The notes below the pieces were generated by a model that was not told the origin of the DNA, ran no database searches, and saw only the letters and a list, made by a program, of their open reading frames with translations. From Xanthomonas sp. GPE 39 (lineage in GTDB: Bacteria; Pseudomonadota; Gammaproteobacteria; Xanthomonadales; Xanthomonadaceae): a DNA stretch of 64,000 bases. The DNA is taken from positions 1,488,567 to 1,552,566 of the forward strand of contig NZ_JZHZ01000007.1 in assembly GCF_000963005.1 (NCBI RefSeq), read 5' to 3'. The first letter of the stretch is position 1. Each line of letters begins with the position of its first letter. Of the stretch, positions 36,519 to 44,300 are shown one piece after another. The translations under genes were made by a program, and so were the position numbers.

Positions 36519-37463
36519 TTAAGCGGCCTGAGAATCGGCGACGGCCCGTAGTCGTGCCAGCACGTAGTCGGCCAGCTCGTTGGCGCTGTACTTGGCGACG
36601 AAGGCGTTGGCGCCGACACGCTCGACCATCGCATTGTTGAACACCCCAGAGAGCGAGGTGTGCAGCAGTACGTATAGCCCAGACAGACCTGGGTGACGGC
36701 GGATTTCCGTCGTCAGCGTGTAGCCGTCCATCGCCGGCATCTCGATGTCGGAGATCACCATGGCGTAGCGGTCGGCTGGATTCTCGCCGCCTGCGTGGAT
36801 CTGCAGGAGGTGATCCAGTGCTTGACGCCCATCGGAAAGCAGGGTCGCGCCCACGTCGAGCTGGTCGAGCACACTACGGATCTGTTGCCGCGCAACGCGC
36901 GAATCGTCCACCACCAGCACCTGCAACTGCCGGCCGGTGAGCGCCAACGACGGGTCGATCTGCGCTTCCGTCCGGGTTTGTGCGATGTCAGCCAAGACGC
37001 TTTCCACGTCGATGACCTGAATCAGTTCGCCTTGGAAGCGGGTCACCGCGGTCAGATAGCTGGATTCTGCTCCCAACTCCGGCGGTGGATGAATATCTTC
37101 CACGGCGATATTGACGATGCGCTCCACGCCGCTGACAAGAAAGCCCTGGACCGAGCGATTGAATTCGGTGACGACAATGTACCGTGGCCCTGCCTCCGTG
37201 TTGGGTTCGCGCTCCGGGTGGCCGATGGCCAGGCCCAGATCCAGCACGGGTACCGAGCGGCCGCGAACATCGGCGACGCCAGAAAATTGCAATGGCAGCC
37301 CCGGCACCTGGAATAGCTCCGGTCGGCGCAATACTTCTTGCACCTTGAAGACGTTCACGCCAAAAAGCTGACGACCACCCAGCCTGAACAGCAGCAAGGC
37401 AAGCCGATTGTGACCCGCCAAACGGGTGCGCTGGTCGATTCGGTTGAGCAGATCGTGCGACAT
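36519..37463 (-). CDS. cheV: Chemotaxis coupling protein CheV
   Basis: The 314-residue protein has a CheW-like domain (residues ~20-155: LALLLFRLGGRQLFGVNVFKVQEV, in two parts; VPVLDLGLAIG) and a receiver domain (residues ~180-310: LVVDDSRVARQQI; VISDIEMPAMDGYTL with the phospho-Asp). CheV couples chemoreceptors to CheA and can be phosphorylated. ATG 37463 (MSHDLL) is preferred to ATG 37472, which lies inside the predicted -10 element of its sigma-28 type promoter. The same frame is open for about 700 more bases upstream, antisense to flgA, and that part is non-coding. Confidence 0.93.
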   Translation of the reverse strand: MSHDLLNRIDQRTRLAGHNRLALLLFRLGGRQLFGVNVFKVQEVLRRPELFQVPGLPLQFSGVADVRGRSVPVLDLGLAIGHPEREPNTEAGPRYIVVTEFNRSVQGFLVSGVERIVNIAVEDIHPPPELGAESSYLTAVTRFQGELIQVIDVESVLADIAQTRTEAQIDPSLALTGRQLQVLVVDDSRVARQQIRSVLDQLDVGATLLSDGRQALDHLLQIHAGGENPADRYAMVISDIEMPAMDGYTLTTEIRRHPGLSGLYVLLHTSLSGVFNNAMVERVGANAFVAKYSANELADYVLARLRAVADSQAA

Positions 37464-37470
37464 GGCTTTC

Positions 37471-37498
37471 ATATCGGCGTCAGCGCAGTGGAACTTGA
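37471..37498 (-). promoter_or_regulatory. Sigma-28 type promoter of cheV
   Basis: The minus strand reads TCAAGTTC, 12 bases, then GCCGATAT. The -10 box ends eight bases from ATG 37463, so the mRNA would start at or within a few bases of the codon. Confidence 0.62.
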
Positions 37499-37529
37499 GG
37501 CTGTGACGGGGATTGACTACATCAAATCC

Positions 37530-37545
37530 CGGCACATGATTTGCT
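37530..37545 (+). promoter_or_regulatory. Sigma-54 type promoter of flgA
   Basis: The plus strand reads CGGCACATGATTTGCT: GGCAC, five bases, TTGC, with one mismatch at the first base of the -24 box. It is 40 bases upstream of the flgA ATG and divergent from the cheV promoter. Confidence 0.7.
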
Positions 37546-37584
37546 ATGGAGGAGGCGACACTTACGTTATGAAGAGACACGGTG

Positions 37585-38229
37585 ATGCGTCCGATCCTGT
37601 TGCTGATGCTACTTGTGGCCACGCCTGCCTGGGCCGATGAATTCCAACCGGTGGAGACGATCCGTGCGGCAGCACTGTCGACACTAGGCCCAGGCACTGA
37701 GGCTGAGGCGACGCTGGATCCGGCGGTTCGGGTGCCGCTGTGTCCGGTGCCGCTGCAAGCGCAGCCGACCGGCACCACGACGGTGGAAGTGAGTTGTCCG
37801 CGCGATGCTGGCTGGCGGCTGTTTGTGCCGGTCAAGGTTCGGCGCATGCAACAGGTATTGGTGTTGGCGCGCGGCCTGAGCGCTGGAGAGACCATCGGTG
37901 CCGCCGATATCGTGGCTGAGACGCGCGATGCTGCGCGGATCGTCGGGGCCGTGATGACCGACCCGGCCGTGGCGGTGGGCAAGCTGGTCCGGCGGACCTT
38001 GCCTGCCGGTACCTTACTATCGCTCAGCGATTTGGTCTCGCCGAGGCTGGTTCGGCGCGGCGACAATGTGGCGCTGGTGGCACGCAAGGGTGGGTTGGAA
38101 GTGCGTATGGCCGGTCGAGCCATGAGCGATGCAGGCGAAAATGAGCGGGTCACCGTCGAAAACTTGTCGTCTCGCCGCATCGTTCAGGGAACTGTGTCAC
38201 AAAATGGAGACGTTTTGGTGACGCGATGA
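37585..38229 (+). CDS. flgA: Flagella basal body P-ring formation protein FlgA
   Basis: Periplasmic chaperone for P-ring assembly, 214 residues. It has a signal peptide (PILLLMLLVATPAWA), an N-terminal domain with a conserved Cys pair (VPLCPVPLQ and VEVSCPRDAGWRLFVPVKV) and the C-terminal SAF-like beta domain (VLARGLSAGETIGAADI; GTLLSLSDLVSP). The ATG at 37585 directly follows an in-frame GTG (37582) and has a GAAGAGA ribosome site. Confidence 0.94.
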   Translation: MRPILLLMLLVATPAWADEFQPVETIRAAALSTLGPGTEAEATLDPAVRVPLCPVPLQAQPTGTTTVEVSCPRDAGWRLFVPVKVRRMQQVLVLARGLSAGETIGAADIVAETRDAARIVGAVMTDPAVAVGKLVRRTLPAGTLLSLSDLVSPRLVRRGDNVALVARKGGLEVRMAGRAMSDAGENERVTVENLSSRRIVQGTVSQNGDVLVTR

Positions 38230-38238
38230 CAAATCCCC

Positions 38239-38265
38239 TAAAGTTCTGGATCGTAACGTCGTTAT
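38239..38265 (+). promoter_or_regulatory. Sigma-28 type promoter of flgM
   Basis: The plus strand reads TAAAGTTC, 11 bases, then GTCGTTAT. The -35 matches seven of eight bases; the -10 is weaker (five of eight). It is located between flgA and flgM, 30 bases before the flgM ATG. Confidence 0.7.
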
Positions 38266-38295
38266 CACATTCGAACCCGTAGCAGGACCAGCGTG

Positions 38296-38613
38296 ATGAG
38301 CCAGAAAATTGAAGGTAGTTTGTCGACCTCGGCCACACTCCGCACTTCGTCTGTCAGAACCAAGAGCGCCTCTGGCGCATCCGAGGAAGATCAGAGCCGT
38401 GCGGTCGGTGCGACTGCCGCCACCGATAGCCTACGCCTGACCGGCGAGGCCTCCGGACTACAGAACATACAACGTAAATTGGCGGCCGCCCCGGCGGTTG
38501 ACACGCAGCGCGTCGAGGCAGTCCGCAGCGCGTTGCAGAACGGTAGCTACAAGATCAACCCGGAGGCCATTGCCAGCCGGATGATCGATATGGATAGGCA
38601 ACTCGGCGCATGA
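38296..38613 (+). CDS. flgM: Anti-sigma-28 factor FlgM
   Basis: The 105-residue negative regulator holds FliA inactive until it is exported through the finished hook. The N-terminal half is Ser/Thr-rich and likely unstructured. The C-terminal FliA-binding half contains DTQRVEAVRSALQNGSYKIN followed by PEAIASRMIDMDRQL, the family signature. ATG 38296 is used; a GTG precedes it immediately. It overlaps flgN by four bases. Confidence 0.93.
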   Translation: MSQKIEGSLSTSATLRTSSVRTKSASGASEEDQSRAVGATAATDSLRLTGEASGLQNIQRKLAAAPAVDTQRVEAVRSALQNGSYKINPEAIASRMIDMDRQLGA

Positions 38614-38954
38614 ACACATCCGTGACCACTCCCTTGCAAGAACTTAGCGACGCGCTCGTCGGTGAACGGCAAGCGTTGTTGGATCACGATGTGGAAGGTC
38701 TGATGCAGGCCACCAGCGCCAAATTGGCCGCATTGCGCGCACTGGAAGCAGACGTGCCGGCGGGGACTGAGGTGGAATTGCGCCTACGCGAGCTGGCCGA
38801 CGCCAATCGCGCCAACGGCGCGCTGTTGGCACGGCGTCGGCGTGAAGTGAATTGGGCGCTACGTCATTTGGGCCGCAGCGAGAGTGCTTCGGCCTACGAC
38901 GCCAAAGGCCAATCGAGCACGCCGCTCATGCAACGTCACCTGGCGATCGCCTGA
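38610..38954 (+). CDS. flgN: Flagellar chaperone FlgN
   Basis: Small helical protein of 114 residues (LQELSDALVGERQALLDHDV; LRLRELADANRANGALLARR) in the position of FlgN, the export chaperone of FlgK and FlgL. Its ATG overlaps the flgM stop. Sequence and context agree, although the family is weakly conserved. Confidence 0.85.
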   Translation: MNTSVTTPLQELSDALVGERQALLDHDVEGLMQATSAKLAALRALEADVPAGTEVELRLRELADANRANGALLARRRREVNWALRHLGRSESASAYDAKGQSSTPLMQRHLAIA

Positions 38955-38960
38955 TCTCTC

Positions 38961-38983
38961 CGCGCCCCTTTGTCGGGGGCGCG
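38961..38983 (+). terminator. GC-rich hairpin after flgN
   Basis: An 8-bp stem (CGCGCCCC / GGGGCGCG, loop of about seven bases) starts seven bases after the flgN stop. There is no T-run after it, so it may be an imperfect terminator or an mRNA-stability element. Confidence 0.5.
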
Positions 38984-39040
38984 CACGCAGCGGTGGCAAC
39001 GGCGTATATTGAACGCCCGTCGACCACCCCGCCCACCGTC

Positions 39041-40267
39041 GTGAATTTCGTCGATATCGATTCCGCTGCCCCGGTCGTCCTACCGTCTCGGGAGCACCTG
39101 GTTGCATTGAGCGAACTATTGTACGAAGGCGTGGTGCTGTTCCGCGCCGATGGTCAATTGGTGTTGGCCAATAGAGCCGCTCGAGCTTATCTATCCGGTG
39201 TCGATGCTGGCACGCTGAGTGCGCATCTGGCGCAATGGTTGCCGGGCGATGCGCTGTCGCAAGCACGCAACAGCGGCCGTTGGAGTGGAAGCTTACCGAC
39301 CGAGCAGCACGTGGTGCTGGCGCATCTGTATTTCCAGGTCGGCTTCGGTGTCGATGACGGCCATTACCTGATGCTGATCCAGGGCATCGAAGGGCAGCAG
39401 GATTACGAGCAGGAATTGCAGCGACGCCACGATGAGTTGCGTCAAGCCTATTTGCGTCTCAACGGCGCACAGGAAAAGCTGCTGCAGTCGGAGAAAATGG
39501 CTTCCATCGGCCAACTCGCCGCTGGCGTCGCCCACGAGATCAACAATCCGATCGGCTATGTCCACTCTAATTTGGGTAGCCTGCAAGAGTATCTACGCAG
39601 CCTGTTTACTTTGATCGAGGCATACGAGCGCGCGTTGCGTGCGCCGGAACCGAAAGCGTTGATTCCGGAAATCGACGACATCCGCAACCGCTTCGACATC
39701 GACTTCATCAGCCGCGATCTGCCGCAATTAATGGCCGAGTCGCGCGAGGGCATCGAACGAGTGACGCGCATCGTTCGCGATCTCAAGGATTTTTCGTATT
39801 CCGGTCGCGAGGATTCATGGAAGTTGGTGGATCTGCATTCGGGCCTGGAATCCACGATCAACATCATCTGGAACGAGCTCAAGTACAAGGTCACTCTGGA
39901 GCGCCACTACGGCAACCTGCCGCTGGTCGAGTGCCTGCCATCTGAGCTCAATCAGGTGTACATGAACCTGCTGCTCAACGCTGGTCAGGCGATCGGAGAG
40001 CGTGGCACCATCGTCGTCAGTACCGGTCAGGATGGCGATCAGGTCTGGATCGAGTTCAAGGATTCCGGCTCCGGCATTGCGGCCGATCTGTTGCAACGCA
40101 TTTTCGATCCTTTCTTCACTACCAAGCCAGTTGGCAGTGGGACTGGGCTGGGCCTGTCGATCTCCTACGGCATCGTCAACAAGCACCATGGCCGTATCGA
40201 CGTATCCAGCAGTGTCGGTGAAGGCTCCACTTTTAGAATCGTGATTCCGGTACGCCAACCCAAGTGA
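39041..40267 (+). CDS. Sensor histidine kinase with PAS-like input
   Basis: The 408-residue soluble kinase has no transmembrane helix. The N-terminus is a PAS-like domain (LSELLYEGVVLFRADGQLVLAN), then a coiled coil, then a HisKA domain with phospho-acceptor His165 (AAGVAHEINNPIGYV). The C-terminal ATPase has an N-box (NLLLNAGQAIGE), G1 (DSGSGIA), F-box (FDPFFTT) and G2 (GTGLGLS). I use GTG 39041 (NFVDIDSAAP) because upstream in-frame codons overlap flgN in another frame; no clear ribosome site is visible, so the start is uncertain. The HEINNP class often works with stand-alone receivers. Confidence 0.9.
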   Translation: MNFVDIDSAAPVVLPSREHLVALSELLYEGVVLFRADGQLVLANRAARAYLSGVDAGTLSAHLAQWLPGDALSQARNSGRWSGSLPTEQHVVLAHLYFQVGFGVDDGHYLMLIQGIEGQQDYEQELQRRHDELRQAYLRLNGAQEKLLQSEKMASIGQLAAGVAHEINNPIGYVHSNLGSLQEYLRSLFTLIEAYERALRAPEPKALIPEIDDIRNRFDIDFISRDLPQLMAESREGIERVTRIVRDLKDFSYSGREDSWKLVDLHSGLESTINIIWNELKYKVTLERHYGNLPLVECLPSELNQVYMNLLLNAGQAIGERGTIVVSTGQDGDQVWIEFKDSGSGIAADLLQRIFDPFFTTKPVGSGTGLGLSISYGIVNKHHGRIDVSSSVGEGSTFRIVIPVRQPK

Positions 40268-40368
40268 TGTGACTGTGCCGGTGACTTGCCAGGTCAACGC
40301 CATGGTCGACATGCAGACGTGGCGAGCGTCGATTCTTTGGAGTTTGGCACGCCAGTGGCGGCACCATC

Positions 40369-42093
40369 TCAGGCCTGTCCGTCCCGGCGCTGATCGTCGT
40401 GCGTGCGGAATGCCTGGCGGATATGTTCGCGCAGTTCGTCGTCGTTCCAGGGCTTGGTCAGGAAGCGATAGATCGCGCCGCGGTTGATCGCATCGGTGAC
40501 CGTGGCCAGGTCGGTGTAGCCGGACAACACCAGGCGGATCGTATCGGGGTAGAGCATCTTGACCCGGCCGAGGAACTCGGTGCCGCTCATGTCGGACATG
40601 CGCTGGTCGGACAGGATCACCTGCACGTCGTTGGTGGCAAGCAGATCGAAGGCATCGCGGACGTTACCGGCGGCAAGGATCCGATAGCCGTCGCGGCGGA
40701 ACAGGCGGACCAGGGAGCGCAGTACGTTTTCCTCGTCGTCCAGCAACAGCAGGGTACGGTCCGGTCGGGTTTCGGCAAAGGATTCCGGGCGCAGGTAACG
40801 GCGCCGCAGCGCCATGCCCGCTGCTTCGGCCGACATCGGCTCGCCGAACAGGTAGCCTTGGAAAATATCGCAGTCGTTGCGCCGTAAGAAACCCAGTTGC
40901 GCCTGCGATTCAACGCCGTTTGCGATCACCACCATGCCTAACTGGTGTCCCATGGCGATAATGGCGCGGGCGATGGCGGCCTCGCGGTTGCCGGCCGGTG
41001 CGCTTTTGATGAAGCTGCGGTCGATTTTGAGTTTGTCCACCGGATAGCGCACCAGCGCGCTGAGGCTGGAGTCGCCGGTGCCGAAGTTGTCCAGGCTCAA
41101 GCTGATACCTTCACGGCACAGGTTGGCAAGGGTCTCGTAGACGAAATTGACGTTATTGGTCAGTGCGCTCTCGTTGATTTCCAACACCACCATCTGGGGT
41201 GGCACGCCGGCTGCTTGCAGCGCCGACATGACCTCGTTGAAGAAGGTCGGGCGCAGCAGTTGCAACGTGGACACATTGACCGCGATGGTGAAATCGTCGA
41301 AGCCCTGGTCGCGCCACAGCCGCGCCTGGCGCAATGCGCCTTCCATCACCCAGGTGCCGATCTGCACGATGACCCCCAGGCGTTCGGCGGTACGCATGAA
41401 GCGCTCAGGGACGAGGATTCCAAGCGTCGGCGACTGCCAGCGCAGCAGCGATTCCATACCGACCACGCGACCATCGCGCGCGCTGACCATGGGTTGGTAG
41501 CGCAAGCGCAGCTCGCCGTTGGGAATAGCGTCGACGATCTGCCGCGAGATGATGCTTTCGCTGTGCGCGCTGGGTGGGCCGTCGGCGGCGTAGAGGCGAA
41601 CCAGGTTGCCGCCCTCACGCGCGGCTTGATAGACCGCGTCTTCGGCATAGTCGAGCAGTTTGGACAGACGGGTCGAATGTTCCGGGCACAGACTCACGCC
41701 GACTTTGCCGGTCATGAAGAGTGTGTAGGGCAGGACCGAAAGTGGCAGTTCGATCTGCTGGCGAATTTCCTCGGCGAACATTTCCGCGGGCGGTACGTCA
41801 GCGGTGCGCGGCACCGCCATGACCAGTTCGTCGCTGCCGTGGCGCCATAGCAAGCCGCGACCACGCAGGTGGGCCTGCAGCCGGTGCGTCAGCAGCGCCA
41901 GCGCCTGATCGCCGACCTCCGGATTCATGTTCTCGTTGATCGAGGCGAAGTGGTCGATGTCGATGTGGAGCAGCATCACTCCCGGTCCACCGGCCAGCGC
42001 TTCGGCGATCATTCCGGCCAGCGCCGGGTGTCCGGCACCCAAGCGCGAAGGGAGTTCGTCGTCCGCAGTGTCGGCGGCAGCGGGATTCCACAT
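40369..42093 (-). CDS. Degenerate GGDEF-EAL protein with C-terminal receiver domain
   Basis: The 574-residue cytoplasmic protein has a GGDEF domain (about residues 35-165) reading RHGSDEL where the active site should be, so cyclase activity is unlikely. The EAL domain (about 180-430) reads ESLLRW instead of EALLRW, INESAL, LDNFGTG instead of DDFGTG, LKIDRSF and ANGVES instead of AEGVET. Several metal or catalytic positions are altered, so it may sense rather than cleave cyclic-di-GMP. The C-terminal receiver (about 440-565) contains VILSDQRMSDMSGTEF and LTKPWND, the type usually found in RpfG-like regulators. Start ATG 42093 is four bases after the kinase gene upstream, implying one operon. 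Confidence 0.9.
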   Translation of the reverse strand: MWNPAAADTADDELPSRLGAGHPALAGMIAEALAGGPGVMLLHIDIDHFASINENMNPEVGDQALALLTHRLQAHLRGRGLLWRHGSDELVMAVPRTADVPPAEMFAEEIRQQIELPLSVLPYTLFMTGKVGVSLCPEHSTRLSKLLDYAEDAVYQAAREGGNLVRLYAADGPPSAHSESIISRQIVDAIPNGELRLRYQPMVSARDGRVVGMESLLRWQSPTLGILVPERFMRTAERLGVIVQIGTWVMEGALRQARLWRDQGFDDFTIAVNVSTLQLLRPTFFNEVMSALQAAGVPPQMVVLEINESALTNNVNFVYETLANLCREGISLSLDNFGTGDSSLSALVRYPVDKLKIDRSFIKSAPAGNREAAIARAIIAMGHQLGMVVIANGVESQAQLGFLRRNDCDIFQGYLFGEPMSAEAAGMALRRRYLRPESFAETRPDRTLLLLDDEENVLRSLVRLFRRDGYRILAAGNVRDAFDLLATNDVQVILSDQRMSDMSGTEFLGRVKMLYPDTIRLVLSGYTDLATVTDAINRGAIYRFLTKPWNDDELREHIRQAFRTHDDQRRDGQA

Positions 42094-42097
42094 CGAG

Positions 42098-44197
42098 TCA
42101 AGATCCAGGTGAGGGAGGCGTCGCCGCGGTTGTGTAGGGTAGGTACAGTGTCACCCGAGTGCCAGTGCCCGGGGCCGTATCGATTTGCAGGGTGCCGCCG
42201 GCGCTCTGCGCCCGTTCGCGCATCACGATCAGGCCTAGGCCACGCGGGCCGGTCGGATCGAAGCCATCGCCATCGTCGACCACCTCTAGATGCAGTTGGC
42301 CGTGTTGCTCGTCGCTCAGCGTCATCCGCACTTCACCGGCGCTGGCGTGACGCAGTACGTTGGTCAGGCTCTCCTGAGCGATGCGGAAGCAGGCCTGCTC
42401 GACCTCACTGCTGGGACGCTGGGGCAACGTGGCGATGTCCAGATGCAGGCGCACCGCTGAAGCGCGAAACAGCATGCCTGCTTGCCAGCGCAATGCCGCT
42501 TCCAAGCCGAGTGCGTCCAGTTGCGGGGGGCGCAGTAGGGTGGATAGGTTGCGCAGCTTGGTGATGCTGCTGTCTGCCAATTGTACGATCTCGGCGAGAT
42601 CCTCGCGGCGTCGTGAGGCGTCGGTTTCGTCCAGTGCGGCATGTGCGGACAGTTTCATGGCGGTAATCGCCTGGCCGATGTCGTCGTGCAGGTCGCGCGA
42701 AATGGCGCGGCGCTCATCCTCCTGCAATGAAAACAGACGTCGTGCCATCGCCTGTAGTTCGCCGTTGCTCTGCGTCAGCGCATCGCGCATGCGCTCGGGT
42801 TCGCTGAGGTCGCGCACGATCAAGAGCTTACAGTCGCGTCCACTGTAGCGGACGTTACCGAACGACAACCCTGCGTGGAATAGCGAGCCATCGCGACGGC
42901 GCATCAGCGCGGCGTTGCCGGGTTTACCCTTGTTTGCGGCAGTGCCCATCTGCTCGCGTACCTCTGCCAGGCTGGCCTTGTTGACTAAGCTCTGCAATGG
43001 CTCGCCGAGCAGGTTCTCGCCTTCATAGCCGAACTGCACTGCACAAGCCGCATTGGCGTACAGCACATGTTCCTGGTGCAGGATCACCACACCGTCCGGC
43101 AGCACGCGCACCAGTTCGCGAAACTGCTCCTCGCGTTCGTGCAGCAGGCGCCGTGAGCGTTCGTGTTCGGTCACGTCCTGAAGGGTGCCGCGCACGCAAG
43201 CGGAGCCGTCCTCGGCGTTCGCCGATTCGGCGCGCAGATGCAGCATCCGCGCCTGACCATCTGCGGCCAGCACCGGCAGCAGCATGTCCAGTTGTAGCGG
43301 CTCGGCGCCGCACAGATCTTCGATGACACGCTGCAGGCGCACTTGCGATGCGACATCGCTTGGGACAAGCAACTCTTCCAGGCGATGCTGTCGCGGATGC
43401 TCCGGTACGCGCCGGCCAAGCATGCGATAGACCTGGTCTGAGTAGATCCCCAGACCGCTGGCTCTATCGAGTTGCCAGGACCCTAGGCGTGCGATGCTCT
43501 GGGCTTCTTGCAGGTGCTGCAAAGCCTGATCGCGGCGTTGTTGTGCATCGTATTCGGCGCTACGGTCGCTGATGACCACCAGGCGTGCCTGATGCCCCAT
43601 GTAATCCAGGCTGCTGCTACGCGCCTCGGCCATACGCTGGCTGCCGTCGCGCATACATAGCGGCTCGGCGACCACGCAGATTTTCGAAGGCGTTTGCCGG
43701 ATCGTCTCGATCACCTCGGCCATGCGGGCACTGACGCTGGGGGGCCACAACTTCACCAGTTCCAGCCCGACGAATTCATCGTGGGACCAGCCGAAGAAGA
43801 CCACCGCGGCTGGGTTTGCGTCGATGACCCGCAGGCTTTCCAAGTTGTAGACCAACATGGGGCTGGAATTGGCCTGGAACATCTGCCGATAACCGGCTTC
43901 CGACAGCGCCAAGCGCGCATGTGCCCGCATCGCGCCACGAACCAGTGGATGCAGCAAACGGTAGAGGGCAACCGCGGTGATGGCCAGGAACACCGCTTCG
44001 TTCAGCAACTGCAAGACAACCAATGTTGCGGAGTCTTTCACAAAATAGGCGAGCAGCAATTGGCTGGCGATGGACCAGAGCAAACCCAGCGCAAGATACA
44101 GCAGCACAGTGCGCCAGATGCCGCGATCCAGCCGTCGCGCCAAACGTATGCCGGATGGAGCCTGGGAAGGTGGAGAGCTCCCGCGTTGTGATTGCAT
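42098..44197 (-). CDS. Membrane PAS-containing sensor histidine kinase (NarX/LuxR-partner type)
   Basis: The 699-residue kinase has two N-terminal transmembrane helices (about residues 30-53 and 57-85), three PAS/PAC units (about 100-215, 230-345, 360-475), a HisKA_3 dimerisation domain with phospho-acceptor His at about residue 504 (ISRDLHDDIGQAI), and a C-terminal ATPase with VVDDGDGFD and GPRGLGLIVMRERA. HisKA_3 kinases usually phosphorylate NarL/FixJ-type regulators, so the regulator at 19990-20622 is a candidate partner by type, and the co-transcribed receiver protein downstream by position. Confidence 0.92.
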   Translation of the reverse strand: MQSQRGSSPPSQAPSGIRLARRLDRGIWRTVLLYLALGLLWSIASQLLLAYFVKDSATLVVLQLLNEAVFLAITAVALYRLLHPLVRGAMRAHARLALSEAGYRQMFQANSSPMLVYNLESLRVIDANPAAVVFFGWSHDEFVGLELVKLWPPSVSARMAEVIETIRQTPSKICVVAEPLCMRDGSQRMAEARSSSLDYMGHQARLVVISDRSAEYDAQQRRDQALQHLQEAQSIARLGSWQLDRASGLGIYSDQVYRMLGRRVPEHPRQHRLEELLVPSDVASQVRLQRVIEDLCGAEPLQLDMLLPVLAADGQARMLHLRAESANAEDGSACVRGTLQDVTEHERSRRLLHEREEQFRELVRVLPDGVVILHQEHVLYANAACAVQFGYEGENLLGEPLQSLVNKASLAEVREQMGTAANKGKPGNAALMRRRDGSLFHAGLSFGNVRYSGRDCKLLIVRDLSEPERMRDALTQSNGELQAMARRLFSLQEDERRAISRDLHDDIGQAITAMKLSAHAALDETDASRRREDLAEIVQLADSSITKLRNLSTLLRPPQLDALGLEAALRWQAGMLFRASAVRLHLDIATLPQRPSSEVEQACFRIAQESLTNVLRHASAGEVRMTLSDEQHGQLHLEVVDDGDGFDPTGPRGLGLIVMRERAQSAGGTLQIDTAPGTGTRVTLYLPYTTAATPPSPGS

Positions 44198-44300
44198 ACT
44201 CCGGCAGCCTGTTGCAGTGGTTCGTCTCTGACGAACATCTTAGCGGGTGATGGACGCTGCGGCCCATCGACGGCTTCCAGCGCTCAATTAATCCTGCCAC

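Noticed and set aside
37473-38180. N-terminal extension of cheV to 553 residues
   Set aside because: The added part is antisense to flgA, low in complexity, and would cross the divergent promoters.
38852-39040. N-terminal extension of the PAS-like kinase
   Set aside because: It overlaps the end of flgN in another frame and lacks any domain; GTG 39041 is the better guess.
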